NCBI GenBank assembly: GCA_016650295.1
Contig: JAENWA010000096.1
Location: 1-64,000 of the forward strand
Direction: 5' to 3'
From: Desulfuromonadales bacterium
GTDB lineage: Bacteria; Desulfobacterota; Desulfuromonadia; Geobacterales; Pseudopelobacteraceae
DNA length: 64,000 bases
A program made the translations under genes and the position numbers. Positions 1 to 8,084 of this stretch are shown here, piece by piece. Position 1 is the stretch's first letter, and each line of letters opens with the position of its first letter. The notes below the pieces were generated by a model. It saw only the letters and a program-made list of their open reading frames with translations, did not search any database and had not been told where the DNA came from.

Positions 1-2
1 AA

Positions 3-173
3 CTTACCAACGTCATTAAATGCTGGACAGAGGGGATTCAGATGATGAAGGTTGGCGAAAAGGCAGAACTTTATTGCCCTTCGGATATTGCATATGGTGA
101 TGCAGGTGTCCCAGGATCTATCCCGCGATACGCTTCACTGATATTTGAAGTAGAGTTACTTGGTATAAAATAG
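3..173 (+). CDS. FKBP-type peptidyl-prolyl isomerase, C-terminal part (5' truncated by window)
   Basis: The open frame from base 3 to a TAG at 171-173 encodes about 56 residues that read like the end of an FKBP domain: a 'GIQMMKVGEKAEL' stretch, an 'AYGDAGVPGSIP' loop and a closing 'LIFEVELLGI' strand. FKBPs catalyse cis-trans isomerisation of proline bonds during folding. The start and any signal peptide lie outside the window, so the cellular location cannot be judged. The family call rests on this C-terminal block only. Confidence 0.75.
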   Translation, partial: LTNVIKCWTEGIQMMKVGEKAELYCPSDIAYGDAGVPGSIPRYASLIFEVELLGIK

Positions 174-664
174 TCGGAAAGCGGCAACAGAGCGGCAACA
201 GGTGTGAATGGCAATAGTGTCAGGTCTACACATTGACAGAACAAGGAACACCTACGGGGTCTAGGCTTGACTTTTGGATATTTGTGACAATTAGGGACAT
301 CCATTTTATTTCCCTGGGTCAGTTCCATTGCATTACCTCCCCCCGGATAAAACGACAGAAATGACATAAATGATGTAATATCATAAAGTTATCAACAAAA
401 TCCCGTAAAATGAGGTTGAGAAATATTTAGGCGTATTTTCGACATTAATTGTTAAAATACAGATGGTTACACCATAATTTCGGACGTCAGAAATTATGGG
501 TTTTCAGCGTTCCGGCGGGTCGTAAACTGGGTGGAAGGCGTTGGTTTTGGGGATGACAAATATCTACACATATGACATTATCACAGGTGCAGAGTTGTCA
601 CTAGTCTGCTACATACCATTAAAACACGGAGGCAATTGATGAACGTAACTACAAGGAGAGCAAT
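174..664. other. 491-bp intergenic region holding repeat material
   Basis: No convincing gene is present. The 98-aa minus-strand ORF at 71-367 runs antisense through the FKBP gene and has no recognisable domain. The text around 240-275 ('ggaacacctacggggtctag') resembles the text at 1379-1400 downstream of the second small gene, so repeat debris lies on both sides of the duplicated pair. A structured repeat occupies 473-560. Confidence 0.5.
473..560. repeat. Palindromic dispersed repeat, copy A
   Basis: An imperfect inverted repeat centred on 'CGGACGTCAG' is followed by 'gggttttcagcgttccggcg' and a 'ggttttggggatga' tail. The same layout recurs at 1496-1587 (copy B). The second hairpin, around 'ttccggcgggtcgtaa', is degenerate here and perfect in copy B. 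The two copies bracket the tandem genes at 665 and 1033. Confidence 0.7.
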
Positions 665-967
665 GTGAAACAGAAGATGTTTTCTACAGTGAGGCGTTAC
701 GAAGGAGTGAAGGACCCCAAAGCAGCTGCAAAAAAAATACAGGAAGTTTTTGTGCCGCTCATATCGGCTTTGCCAGGATTCATCGAATATTATTGGATAG
801 ATATGGGTGATGGCGCGATGACGTCAATTACCATTTTTAAAACGCTTCCTGAAGCAATAGCGGCAAACACAAAATCAAGAAGTTGGGTGGAGGAACACCT
901 GAGTTCGGTTCTTTCTCGCTCAGTCCGAATTGAGGCCGGGCCAATAGTCAGATCAATAGTCAGATAA
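665..967 (+). CDS. Small conserved protein, possible ABM-like alpha/beta fold (tandem copy 1)
   Basis: The product is 100 aa, starting at GTG after a clear AAGGAG. It contains 'KKIQEVFVPLISALPGFIEYYWID' and 'TSITIFKTLPEAIAANTKSRSWV'. This resembles small ferredoxin-like ABM (antibiotic biosynthesis monooxygenase-like) proteins: a 'pGF..Y' turn, then a strand and a 'F.t..ea..a...a..Wv' helix. No catalytic assignment is possible. A second copy follows 65 bp downstream with its own ribosome site; over the first 95 residues the two differ at only nine positions, then diverge in the last five. The function is unknown and the fold assignment is inferred by eye. Confidence 0.75.
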   Translation: MKQKMFSTVRRYEGVKDPKAAAKKIQEVFVPLISALPGFIEYYWIDMGDGAMTSITIFKTLPEAIAANTKSRSWVEEHLSSVLSRSVRIEAGPIVRSIVR

Positions 968-1032
968 ATATCGTACCGGAACAACCGGAGATTGTCCCTG
1001 ATTTTTCAAGGACAAAAATACAAGGAGGCAAT

Positions 1033-1335
1033 GTGAAACAAAAAATGTTTTCTACAGTGAGGCGTTACGAAGAAGTGAAGGACACTAAAGCAGCAGCAAT
1101 AAAAATAGAGGAAGTTTTTGTGCCGCTCATATCTGCTTTGCCAGGATTCATCGAATATTATTGTATCGATCTGGGAAATGGCGCGATGATGTCAATTACC
1201 ATTTTTAAAACGCTTGCTGAAGCAATAGCGGCAAACACAAAATCAAGAAGTTGGGTGGAGGAACACCTGAGTTCGGTTCTTTCTCGCTCAGTCCGAATTG
1301 AGGCCGGGCCAATAGTCGTATACAATGGGAAATAA
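1033..1335 (+). CDS. Small conserved protein, possible ABM-like fold (tandem copy 2)
   Basis: The product is 100 aa, GTG start, preceded by 'caaggaggcaatgtg', the same initiation context as copy 1. It is a paralogue of the gene at 665. The substitutions (for example Trp to Cys after 'FIEYY', Asp to Asn, Thr to Met) are mostly in the middle, and the last five residues are unrelated. The C-terminal half is essentially unchanged, which points to a recent duplication or ongoing gene conversion. No function can be given. Confidence 0.75.
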   Translation: MKQKMFSTVRRYEEVKDTKAAAIKIEEVFVPLISALPGFIEYYCIDLGNGAMMSITIFKTLAEAIAANTKSRSWVEEHLSSVLSRSVRIEAGPIVVYNGK

Positions 1336-1403
1336 AGAAGGGTACTGACCGGGGGCACTCCCGGGCGTCAGGATTGGGGAACACCTCTGGGGCTTGGCTT
1401 TTG

Positions 1404-1492
1404 GGAGGCAATAAGGGGACAGGAGGCAATAAGGGGACAGGCTGAATATTGAGATGCAAAACGAGTGGCAATAATCAGCCTGTCCCTTTATT
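1404..1492. repeat. Direct repeat plus inverted repeat of the 'aataaggggacagg' type
   Basis: 'ggaggcaataaggggacag' occurs twice in tandem (1404-1422 and 1422-1440). The second unit forms the left arm of an inverted repeat (1428-1445) whose right arm, with one mismatch, is at 1475-1492. Sequences of this kind are often found near REP-associated (Y1) transposases; that link is from general knowledge, not shown here. The hairpin could also terminate transcription of the preceding gene. Confidence 0.6.
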
Positions 1493-1495
1493 GTG

Positions 1496-1587
1496 CCCCA
1501 AATTTCCGGACGTCCGGAAATTTGGGGTTTTCAGCGTTCCGACGGGTCGGAAACAGGGGTAGGAAGCGTGGGTTTTGGGGATTTCAA
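1496..1587. repeat. Palindromic dispersed repeat, copy B (32-bp perfect palindrome)
   Basis: Bases 1496-1527 form a perfect 16+16 inverted repeat around 'CCGGACGTCCGG'. It is followed by 'ttttcagcgttcc' and a second hairpin with TTCCGAC / GTCGGAA arms, then a 'gggttttggggat' tail shared with copy A at 473. It lies in the 392-bp gap between the second small gene and the histidine kinase; nothing else is recognised in that gap. Confidence 0.75.
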
Positions 1588-1727
1588 CAAGTGGTGACCT
1601 GACACTATGGTGATTTCCTTGACATCATTTAATTGCAATCGAACGTGAGGGAAGTTCTTGCGCTCGCTGTGCAGGTTACCTATATTGTTGCTGCAAGCAA
1701 AACTACACCAGCGACAAGAGACTCTCT

Positions 1728-2999
1728 ATGAAAAAGGATACCTCGACGCATAAAGCAATGCTCTGTGCGTGCCCCGTGCAGGGGACGTCTCATTGTCACC
1801 TTCTTCAGGGCAGTCCCATTCCCACCTTTGTCATCGACGAAAACCATTCCATCATTTTCTGGAACCGCGCCATTGAGTATGTATCCGGCTTCAGCGCCGA
1901 AAGTATGATAAACACCAGAAATCAGTGGATGCCTTTTTATAACGACGAACGCTCGGTCATGGCAGACCTTATCGTCGATGGAGCCTCCGAGGAGGAATTT
2001 AGCCGATACTATGGATCTATCTGGCGACGCTCCCGCGTAATCGAAGAAGCCTACGAGTCCGAGGGGTTTTTTCCCGCCATGGGGGAGCAAGGAACCTGGC
2101 TCTATTTTACCGCTTCGCCGCTTTTAGACACTGAAGGCAGGACAATTGGCGCCATAGAGACTCTGCAGGATATTTCGGAGCGTAAATTTGCCGAAGCGGC
2201 CCTCAAGGCGTCCCGCGAGAACCTGGAAGATCTGGTTGAGCAACGTACATTCGAGCTGAAACTGGCTCATCAAGAACTGAAGGTAAAAGCAGAGAATCTG
2301 GAACAAGCCAATGAGGAATTGTCTCAATACGCCTTTGTCGCTTCTCACGACCTGCGATCACCTTTACGCGCAATCCGAAACTACACCGACTTCCTCCACG
2401 AAGAATTGGATTCCCTCCTTGACGATGAGCAAAGAGGATACTTTCGAGGTCTGTTCAGCGCCCTTCGACATGGCGACGAACTGGTCAGCGACCTGCTTGA
2501 ATTCTCGCGCGTCAGTAGTTCACCGGTTATTCAACAGGATATTCATCTAACATCTATTATTGATGAACTTCGGGGTACTCTCGATTTGCCGGCAGATGCG
2601 GACCTGACTATTTCGGGTGTTTTACCTGTTGTATATTCGGACCGGACTCTCCTGAACCAGATATTCCAGAACCTGATTGCCAATGGCATCAAGTTTAACC
2701 GTTCGACCAGACGTAACGTGGAGGTTGGCCTTGCAGATCAACATTTAGGGACCTGTGAGGTTTTTGTGCGTGACAACGGAATCGGTATCGATCCACTCTA
2801 CCACGATCGGATCTTCAAAATGTTCAAGCGGCTTCATACCCACAAGGAATTTGAAGGCACCGGCATCGGTCTGGCAATTGTTAAAAAATCCGTTCTGAAG
2901 CTGAACGGTTCGGTTCGCGTTGAATCCAAGGTTGGTGAAGGCAGCGCTTTTTACATTACTCTGCCCTTGGCAAGAAAGGACACGGATAGTGAAAGATAA
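1728..2999 (+). CDS. PAS-domain sensor histidine kinase
   Basis: The product is 423 aa and has no predicted membrane segment, so the sensor is probably cytoplasmic. A PAS domain spans about residues 25-155 and ends in 'GAIETLQDISERK'. A coiled coil follows (about 156-200), then the HisKA dimerisation helix with the phospho-acceptor His207 in 'FVASHDLRSPLRAI', then an HATPase_c domain with an N box ('NLIANGIKF') and G boxes ('DNGIGID', 'GTGIGLAI'). It autophosphorylates and should pass phosphate to the receiver protein encoded immediately downstream, whose start overlaps this stop. The PAS domain is closely related to the PAS in the diguanylate cyclase at 3431. The signal sensed is unknown. 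Confidence 0.9.
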   Translation: MKKDTSTHKAMLCACPVQGTSHCHLLQGSPIPTFVIDENHSIIFWNRAIEYVSGFSAESMINTRNQWMPFYNDERSVMADLIVDGASEEEFSRYYGSIWRRSRVIEEAYESEGFFPAMGEQGTWLYFTASPLLDTEGRTIGAIETLQDISERKFAEAALKASRENLEDLVEQRTFELKLAHQELKVKAENLEQANEELSQYAFVASHDLRSPLRAIRNYTDFLHEELDSLLDDEQRGYFRGLFSALRHGDELVSDLLEFSRVSSSPVIQQDIHLTSIIDELRGTLDLPADADLTISGVLPVVYSDRTLLNQIFQNLIANGIKFNRSTRRNVEVGLADQHLGTCEVFVRDNGIGIDPLYHDRIFKMFKRLHTHKEFEGTGIGLAIVKKSVLKLNGSVRVESKVGEGSAFYITLPLARKDTDSER

Positions 3000-3444
3000 A
3001 GAATTTGTAGTACTTTTGGCTGAGGACGATGAACACGATATCATGGCAACCCGGAGGGCCTGGAAGACAAACAGGATGGCTAACCGACTCTGCATAGTCA
3101 ATGACGGCGTGGAGTGCCTTGACTATCTGTACCGGCGTGGCGCCTACATCGACCCGGTATCTTCACCCTCGCCCGGTATCGTCCTGCTCGATATCAATAT
3201 GCCCAGGATGGACGGACTGGAAACCCTGAAAGCCATTCGTCAAAGCAACGAATTCAAACACCTTCCGGTCATCATGCTGACCACTTCAAAGGCGGAAGAG
3301 GATCGTGTGATGAGTTACGAGTACGGGGCAAATGCCTACATCGTAAAACCGGTAGGATTTGAAAATTTTTCCGAGGCCATCAGAACCATCAACCTTTTCT
3401 GGAAGCTGGTCGAGCTTCCGGGAGGGCACCATGAATACAATTGA
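2989..3444 (+). CDS. Single-domain response regulator (Rcp1-like)
   Basis: A GTG at 2989 is chosen because it has 'aagaaagga' upstream and begins the receiver fold directly ('VKDKEFVVLLAEDDEHD'). The track ORF extends back into the kinase without homology. The 151-aa protein has the acidic pair, the phospho-accepting Asp in 'IVLLDINMPRMDG', the 'LTTS' switch and the 'VKPVGF' lysine. No output domain is present, so it probably works through protein contacts or as a phosphorelay shuttle. It overlaps the kinase by 11 nt and the following gene by 14 nt, so the three are co-translated. Confidence 0.88.
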   Translation: MKDKEFVVLLAEDDEHDIMATRRAWKTNRMANRLCIVNDGVECLDYLYRRGAYIDPVSSPSPGIVLLDINMPRMDGLETLKAIRQSNEFKHLPVIMLTTSKAEEDRVMSYEYGANAYIVKPVGFENFSEAIRTINLFWKLVELPGGHHEYN

Positions 3445-4825
3445 TATGCCTCAAAACCTGAATATTCTTCTTGTCGAGGACAATGAACATGATCGCGCCG
3501 CCTTTCGACGCGCTTTCAAGGATTATTCCGCTGAGTATCGGATTACCGAATGTGTCCGCGCACCGGATGCAATTTCAATGATTGAAAAATATCCTTCAAC
3601 TTTTGATATTGTCGTGATTGACCATCATCTCCCCTGCATGTACGGCCTTGATCTCTGCAAGGAGTTGCTGGCGGCATCCATCCCGATTCCGTTGGTCATT
3701 CTGACGGGAAGCGGATCGGAAAAAGTCGCTGTCGAGGCTCTCAAGGCCGGAGTGAACGACTACATCATCAAGGATCCCAATAGCGCCTATCTGGAAATGC
3801 TGCCGCTAGTCCTCAACGAGGTTGTAATAGCCCATCGCGAACGCCAGGCCCGTCAAGCCGCCGAGCTTGCGCTGCGTGAAAGCCAGGAGCTGCTGCTGCG
3901 CATCGTTGAGGGCATCTCCATCCCGACCTTCGTCATTGGCACAAACCACGTCACTATCTACTGGAACCGGGCCTGTGCAAACATCACCGGTGTACCGGCA
4001 GCCGATGTCATCGGCACCCGTCAGCAATGGCGCGCCTTCTACGACTCCGAACGGCCGGTCATGGCGGACCTGATCGTTGACCAGGTCATCGAGGAGACGA
4101 TTGCACAGTACTACAGCAAAGAATATCGGCGTTCCGAGATCATTGAAGGGGCCTTCGAAGTGGAAGATTTTTTCCCTCATCTCGGAGAAACCGGCAAGTG
4201 GCTTTATTTCACGGCCGCACCGCTTAAAGACTCCAACGGAACAATCATCGGCGCTATCGAGACGCTCCAGGATGTTACGGAGCGCAGAACGGCAGAGTTG
4301 GCTCTGAAAGAGAGCGAACATCGCCACAGGGAGCTCAGTATCACTGACGGGCTGACCGGACTCTATAACCACCGTTACTTTTTCGGCCGTATCAAGGACG
4401 AGATAGAGCGCTTCAATCGTTACGGTTCCCAACTATCCATGATCCTGCTGGATGTCGATAACTTCAAGAGTTTCAATGACAACTACGGTCATATGAATGG
4501 GGATCTGGTACTGGCAGGACTGGCGGATATTATCAGAGAAAATATCCGCGGAACCGACTCTGCCTATCGCTACGGTGGAGAGGAATTTATCGTGATTTTC
4601 CCTGAGACTGATCCGGATGAAGCCAAGGTGGTGGCGGAGAGACTGCGACACTCTTTTGAAATGAATACGTATTCGCCATCTTCTGAAATAACCGTGCGAA
4701 CAACCGTAAGTATCGGCGGCGGACGCTACCAACCCGATGAAAATCTTGCCACGTTCATAAAGCGGATCGACGAGGCCATGTATTCAGCCAAAAGACGTGG
4801 CAAGAATCAGGTCGTATTCGTCTGA
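3431..4825 (+). CDS. Receiver-PAS-GGDEF diguanylate cyclase
   Basis: The ATG at 3431 follows 'ggagggcacc'; the longer track start reads through the upstream regulator. The 464-aa protein has an N-terminal receiver ('NILLVEDNEHD', probable phospho-Asp in 'VVIDHHLP'), a PAS domain very like that of the kinase at 1728, and a C-terminal GGDEF domain. The active site is 'GGEEF', an active variant. An 'RGTD' lies five residues upstream, matching the RxxD inhibitory site for c-di-GMP feedback. It should make c-di-GMP from two GTP under control of the kinase/receiver pair. It is the last gene of the overlapping trio. Confidence 0.9.
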   Translation: MNTIDMPQNLNILLVEDNEHDRAAFRRAFKDYSAEYRITECVRAPDAISMIEKYPSTFDIVVIDHHLPCMYGLDLCKELLAASIPIPLVILTGSGSEKVAVEALKAGVNDYIIKDPNSAYLEMLPLVLNEVVIAHRERQARQAAELALRESQELLLRIVEGISIPTFVIGTNHVTIYWNRACANITGVPAADVIGTRQQWRAFYDSERPVMADLIVDQVIEETIAQYYSKEYRRSEIIEGAFEVEDFFPHLGETGKWLYFTAAPLKDSNGTIIGAIETLQDVTERRTAELALKESEHRHRELSITDGLTGLYNHRYFFGRIKDEIERFNRYGSQLSMILLDVDNFKSFNDNYGHMNGDLVLAGLADIIRENIRGTDSAYRYGGEEFIVIFPETDPDEAKVVAERLRHSFEMNTYSPSSEITVRTTVSIGGGRYQPDENLATFIKRIDEAMYSAKRRGKNQVVFV

Positions 4826-4854
4826 TTACCTGATCAATAACGACTGGTTATCCC

Positions 4855-5229
4855 ATGCTGCTTCAAGCCGTGATCTATATGAACCTCGCCCTGTTCTTCT
4901 ACACCTGGGCCGTTTTCAGCGCCCGCAGGCGGGGACTCCATCGAAAACATCTGCTGATTTTCGGGGTCGGTCTGGTCTGCGACTACTTGGGAACACATAT
5001 GATGTTGCGCTACGGCCTCGCCAAAGGCATCATGCCGGAGTGGCACATTGTGGTCGGCTTTGCCTCACTGGCCGGCATGGCATTTCATTTCATGCTGGCA
5101 TTCGTTGCGGCAATGGTTCGTCAGGCCGAAACAGTGAATCGTCTCTTTCATCGGGTAAGCCTGACCATCTACACCAGTTGGCTTATCGCATTTTGCAGCG
5201 GGACAGTGGCGGGGATTATCGGGAAGTGA
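4855..5229 (+). CDS. Small four-helix membrane protein, probably HsmA/TIGR03987-like
   Basis: The product is 124 aa with four hydrophobic segments (about 2-22, 33-52, 62-88 and 98-120) separated by short charged loops ('SARRRGLHRKH'). The pattern recalls the TIGR03987/HsmA group of small integral membrane proteins; this is by impression and not certain. It starts 29 bp after the diguanylate cyclase in the same direction and may share its transcript. No strong ribosome site is visible. Confidence 0.65.
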   Translation: MLLQAVIYMNLALFFYTWAVFSARRRGLHRKHLLIFGVGLVCDYLGTHMMLRYGLAKGIMPEWHIVVGFASLAGMAFHFMLAFVAAMVRQAETVNRLFHRVSLTIYTSWLIAFCSGTVAGIIGK

Positions 5230-5310
5230 ATAAAGAATAATGATGACCTGACCGGACAATGCTGATAATTACGTGATCATCCGTAACGAAACTTTGGAAG
5301 GGGAAATGCC

Positions 5311-6369
5311 ATGACGACCGATAGCCACCCCCCCGAAAACCTCCGGCGCTCCAAGATCCATTCCGATGAGATGCTGGAATGGATGCAGGGCAAGGGAAAG
5401 ACCATCATCATCATCCATGACAATCCGGACCCGGATTGTCTGGCTTCGGCCATGGCGCTGCGCCACCTGCTTGCCATGAAACTGAGCCGGGATGCGATCA
5501 TCGCCTTTTCCGGCATGATCGGGCGCAGTGAAAACATCGCCATGGCAAAGGAACTGGAGATTACGCTCATCCCCCTCGATCTGGTCAGGCTGGATGAATT
5601 CAGCGTGGTCTGCATGCTTGACACCCAGCCCGGCACCGGCAACAACTCGTTTTCTCCTGATCGCCGGGTGGATATCATCATTGATCATCACCCCATGCGC
5701 GAAGCCAGCAAAAAGTGCCGCTGGGTGGATATTCGTGACGAGTATGGAGTTACCGCCACGATTCTGTACGAATACCTTCTGGCGCAAAATATCACCATCG
5801 GTACAAAACTGGCCACGGCCCTGTTCTACGCGATCAAATCCGAGACCCAGGACCTGGGCCGGGAGGCGAACCAGCCCGACCGGGACGCGTATCTTCGCCT
5901 CTTCCCCATAGCGAACAAGCGGCTCTTGTATGAAATCACCCATCCCAAGGTGCCGGTAGAACACTTCCGGACAATCCACAGCGGAGTTGAAAACGCGACG
6001 ATCTACGGCAAGCTGCTGGTTGTGAACCTGCAGAAGATCTGCTTTCCCGAAGTGGTGTCGGAGATGGCCGACTACCTGATCCGGCTGGAGGATATCGAGA
6101 CCGTGCTGGGCATGGGACATTACAACGATGGCATGATCCTTTCCATCCGCACGACCAGTCATCTGCTCAATGCGGGCGAGATCATCAGAAGGCTGGTGGC
6201 CGGTAGAGGAACGGCCGGAGGGCACGGCATGATGGCGGGAGGCCTGCTAAACAATGTACCGTTCGACCCCGCCGCACTGAAAGAGGTCGAAGATTTCCTG
6301 ACCAGGGGGATGCTGCAGGAACTGTCCATCGGGAATGTGATTCCGCGCAAGTTGATCGAGACCCGCTAG
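5311..6369 (+). CDS. DHH-family phosphoesterase (NrnA-like)
   Basis: The product is 352 aa and the ATG follows a purine-rich 'ggaaggggaaatgcc'. The DHH domain shows 'HDNPDPDCLASAMAL', 'CMLDTQPG' and the signature 'IIIDHHPMREAS', which bind two divalent metals. The C-terminal DHHA1 domain has 'GTAGGHGMMAGG' for substrate phosphate binding. Family members hydrolyse nanoRNA, pAp or cyclic dinucleotides. Given the diguanylate cyclase upstream, a role in pGpG or c-di-nucleotide turnover is possible but inferred. Confidence 0.85.
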   Translation: MTTDSHPPENLRRSKIHSDEMLEWMQGKGKTIIIIHDNPDPDCLASAMALRHLLAMKLSRDAIIAFSGMIGRSENIAMAKELEITLIPLDLVRLDEFSVVCMLDTQPGTGNNSFSPDRRVDIIIDHHPMREASKKCRWVDIRDEYGVTATILYEYLLAQNITIGTKLATALFYAIKSETQDLGREANQPDRDAYLRLFPIANKRLLYEITHPKVPVEHFRTIHSGVENATIYGKLLVVNLQKICFPEVVSEMADYLIRLEDIETVLGMGHYNDGMILSIRTTSHLLNAGEIIRRLVAGRGTAGGHGMMAGGLLNNVPFDPAALKEVEDFLTRGMLQELSIGNVIPRKLIETR

Positions 6370-6417
6370 ACGACCATAGCCTGTCCCTAGTACAATGTAA
6401 CTCTTAATTTTTCGCGG

Positions 6418-6498
6418 CTAACCCCTCTAAATCTCCCCTTATCTAAGGGGAGACATCAAGGTTTTCCCCTTAGTTAAGAGGGGATTGAGGGGGGTTAG
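6418..6498. repeat. Inverted-repeat element (CTAACCCC ... GGGGTTAG)
   Basis: An imperfect inverted repeat of about 81 bp: 'ctaacccctctaaatctccc' on the left is answered by 'aagaggggattgaggggggt' on the right, with inner 'ccccttatctaagggg' hairpins. It lies between the DHH gene and a membrane protein. A related element is at 9039-9109. It may be a small non-autonomous element or double as a bidirectional terminator. Confidence 0.7.
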
Positions 6499-6585
6499 AT
6501 TTAGATGTTCCAGGACACTAGTCAAAATATGGTGCCCGGCAAGACATGCAATTACCCAATCCGCCCCCTGAACACCTGGAGGAAT

Positions 6586-7068
6586 ATGAACGGCCGAAAA
6601 GAGAACACAACAGAGCCTTACAAGCCATTCTGGAAACGCCATTCTCTCAGCCTGACAGCTGCGGGCATCCTGGCGCTCTGTTTTGTCCTTTATGTGAAAT
6701 CTGATCCCAAATCGCACGCCGGATCCTTCTTCGGCAACGCCATCGCCGATTGGACCGGCGTTGTCATAACAATTCTGGCTACAAAATGGTTCTTCGAAAA
6801 GGGATCGCGGGAGAGCCGTCAACCTAAAATAACTCACCGGAACCGTTTTTTGGAGATGCTGCATGAACATTCACTGACGATATTTCTATTACTAACGGGA
6901 ATCGGTTGGGTTGCTCTGTTTCTCAAGGTTGATCCGGAGAGCAGATGGGGAACGGTGGTCAGCAATCTGGTTTCAGAATGGTCGCAGCAGATCGGATTGG
7001 TGCTGCTCACAAAGAAGCTCATCGAGACCGGTTCCAAAGAAAGCAGTGACAGTTCCAAAGATATGTAG
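6586..7068 (+). CDS. Membrane protein with an internally duplicated two-helix module
   Basis: The start at 6586 follows 'ctggaggaat'; the track ORF begins 27 codons earlier inside repeat-derived sequence. The 160-aa product contains two copies of one module of about 60 residues: 'HSLSLTAAGILALCFVLYVKSDPKS ... KWFFEKGSRES' and 'HSLTIFLLLTGIGWVALFLKVDPES ... KKLIETGSKES'. Each module has two hydrophobic segments and a basic tail, so four membrane segments in all. No known family is recognised. Confidence 0.65.
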   Translation: MNGRKENTTEPYKPFWKRHSLSLTAAGILALCFVLYVKSDPKSHAGSFFGNAIADWTGVVITILATKWFFEKGSRESRQPKITHRNRFLEMLHEHSLTIFLLLTGIGWVALFLKVDPESRWGTVVSNLVSEWSQQIGLVLLTKKLIETGSKESSDSSKDM

Positions 7069-7190
7069 TGACAACAATTAGCTGGCGCCCCGAACCCGTA
7101 AATTTCAGGGTTGTGCTATTGCTGTAAAATCTGTTTTTAGAGACTTTATATCATGTGCCATGCGTTTTTTTGCATGCAAGGACAGGGAAG

Positions 7191-8051
7191 ATGCCTCAGG
7201 AAAAACAGGCCGATCAGAAGATGGGGGCGAACTCTGGTGAACAAATCAGCGAGTATGATTTCAGCCGCTGCAAATTGTGCGCAGCAAACACCGCCCGGCC
7301 GAAGTACACACTGAAGAATACGACGGTTTACGCGTGCGACGCATGTGACTTTCATTTCATCAACCATCTGGACAGCCTGCCGTCCGAGACCCCGAGCGAC
7401 GCCGCGATCCCTCTCGACCGTAAGGCGTTAGACTATATTGAAGGGCGGCTCCCCGACAGCGAAAAACAGCTCCGGAAAAATCTGTTGCTCGTAAAACGCC
7501 ATCTTTCGTTGTCTGGAGCGCACTGCCTCGACATCGGCGCCGGTGCCGGACTGTTTGCGCATTTGCTGGCCGAAGCGGGGGCTGTTGTCCATGGCATCGA
7601 ACCGCAAAGTATCTTCCGGCAGTTCGCCCAACGAAAATTCGGTATCGCGCTGAAGCGGGAGACCATCGATGCCCGATACTGGCAGCAGGGTTTTTCCGGT
7701 TTTTTTGATGTCGTCACGCTCTGGGATGTATTCGAGCATGTCAACTTTCCCGCGGAAACCCTGCAAAACGCTTATGACGTCATCAAACCGGGGGGCTGGC
7801 TTTTTCTCGATACCCCCCGCCGGAATGCGCTCTATTACCGGATCAGCGAATGGTCGTATCGCTTGAGCAACGGCGAAAACCCTCTGTTTCTCGAATCCCT
7901 CTATTCTCCCCTCCCCTTTCGCCACAAACAGTTGTTCACTCAGCGGCAGTTGCTGAAACTCGTGGAAAAAACAGGCTTTTCCGTCGTGCATATGCAATCT
8001 TCTCTACTCCGGCAGCACAACAAGATGGTCATCGTCTGCAGGAAACAATAG
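7191..8051 (+). CDS. Class I SAM-dependent methyltransferase with N-terminal zinc-ribbon
   Basis: The start at 7191 is chosen because 'gacagggaag' precedes it; the track start 12 codons earlier lacks a ribosome site. The product is 286 aa. A CxxC...CxxC zinc ribbon ('CKLCAANTARP', 'YACDACDF') comes first, then a Methyltransf_23-like domain with the SAM motif 'CLDIGAGAGLFAHLLAEAG', acidic 'GIEP', and 'VVTLWDVFEHV'. Similar proteins modify sugars or small metabolites, often in surface polysaccharide loci. No such locus is visible here, so the substrate is unknown. Confidence 0.8.
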   Translation: MPQEKQADQKMGANSGEQISEYDFSRCKLCAANTARPKYTLKNTTVYACDACDFHFINHLDSLPSETPSDAAIPLDRKALDYIEGRLPDSEKQLRKNLLLVKRHLSLSGAHCLDIGAGAGLFAHLLAEAGAVVHGIEPQSIFRQFAQRKFGIALKRETIDARYWQQGFSGFFDVVTLWDVFEHVNFPAETLQNAYDVIKPGGWLFLDTPRRNALYYRISEWSYRLSNGENPLFLESLYSPLPFRHKQLFTQRQLLKLVEKTGFSVVHMQSSLLRQHNKMVIVCRKQ

Positions 8052-8084
8052 TTCCTCATCCATAGAGAAATGGAGCGTTCACAG

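Noticed and set aside
71-367. 98-aa minus-strand ORF
   Set aside because: It is antisense to the FKBP gene and repeat debris, has no domain, and no convincing ribosome site supports it.
5269-6225. 318-aa minus-strand ORF opposite the DHH gene
   Set aside because: A shadow of the strongly coding plus strand; His/Gln/Arg-rich translation with no domain.
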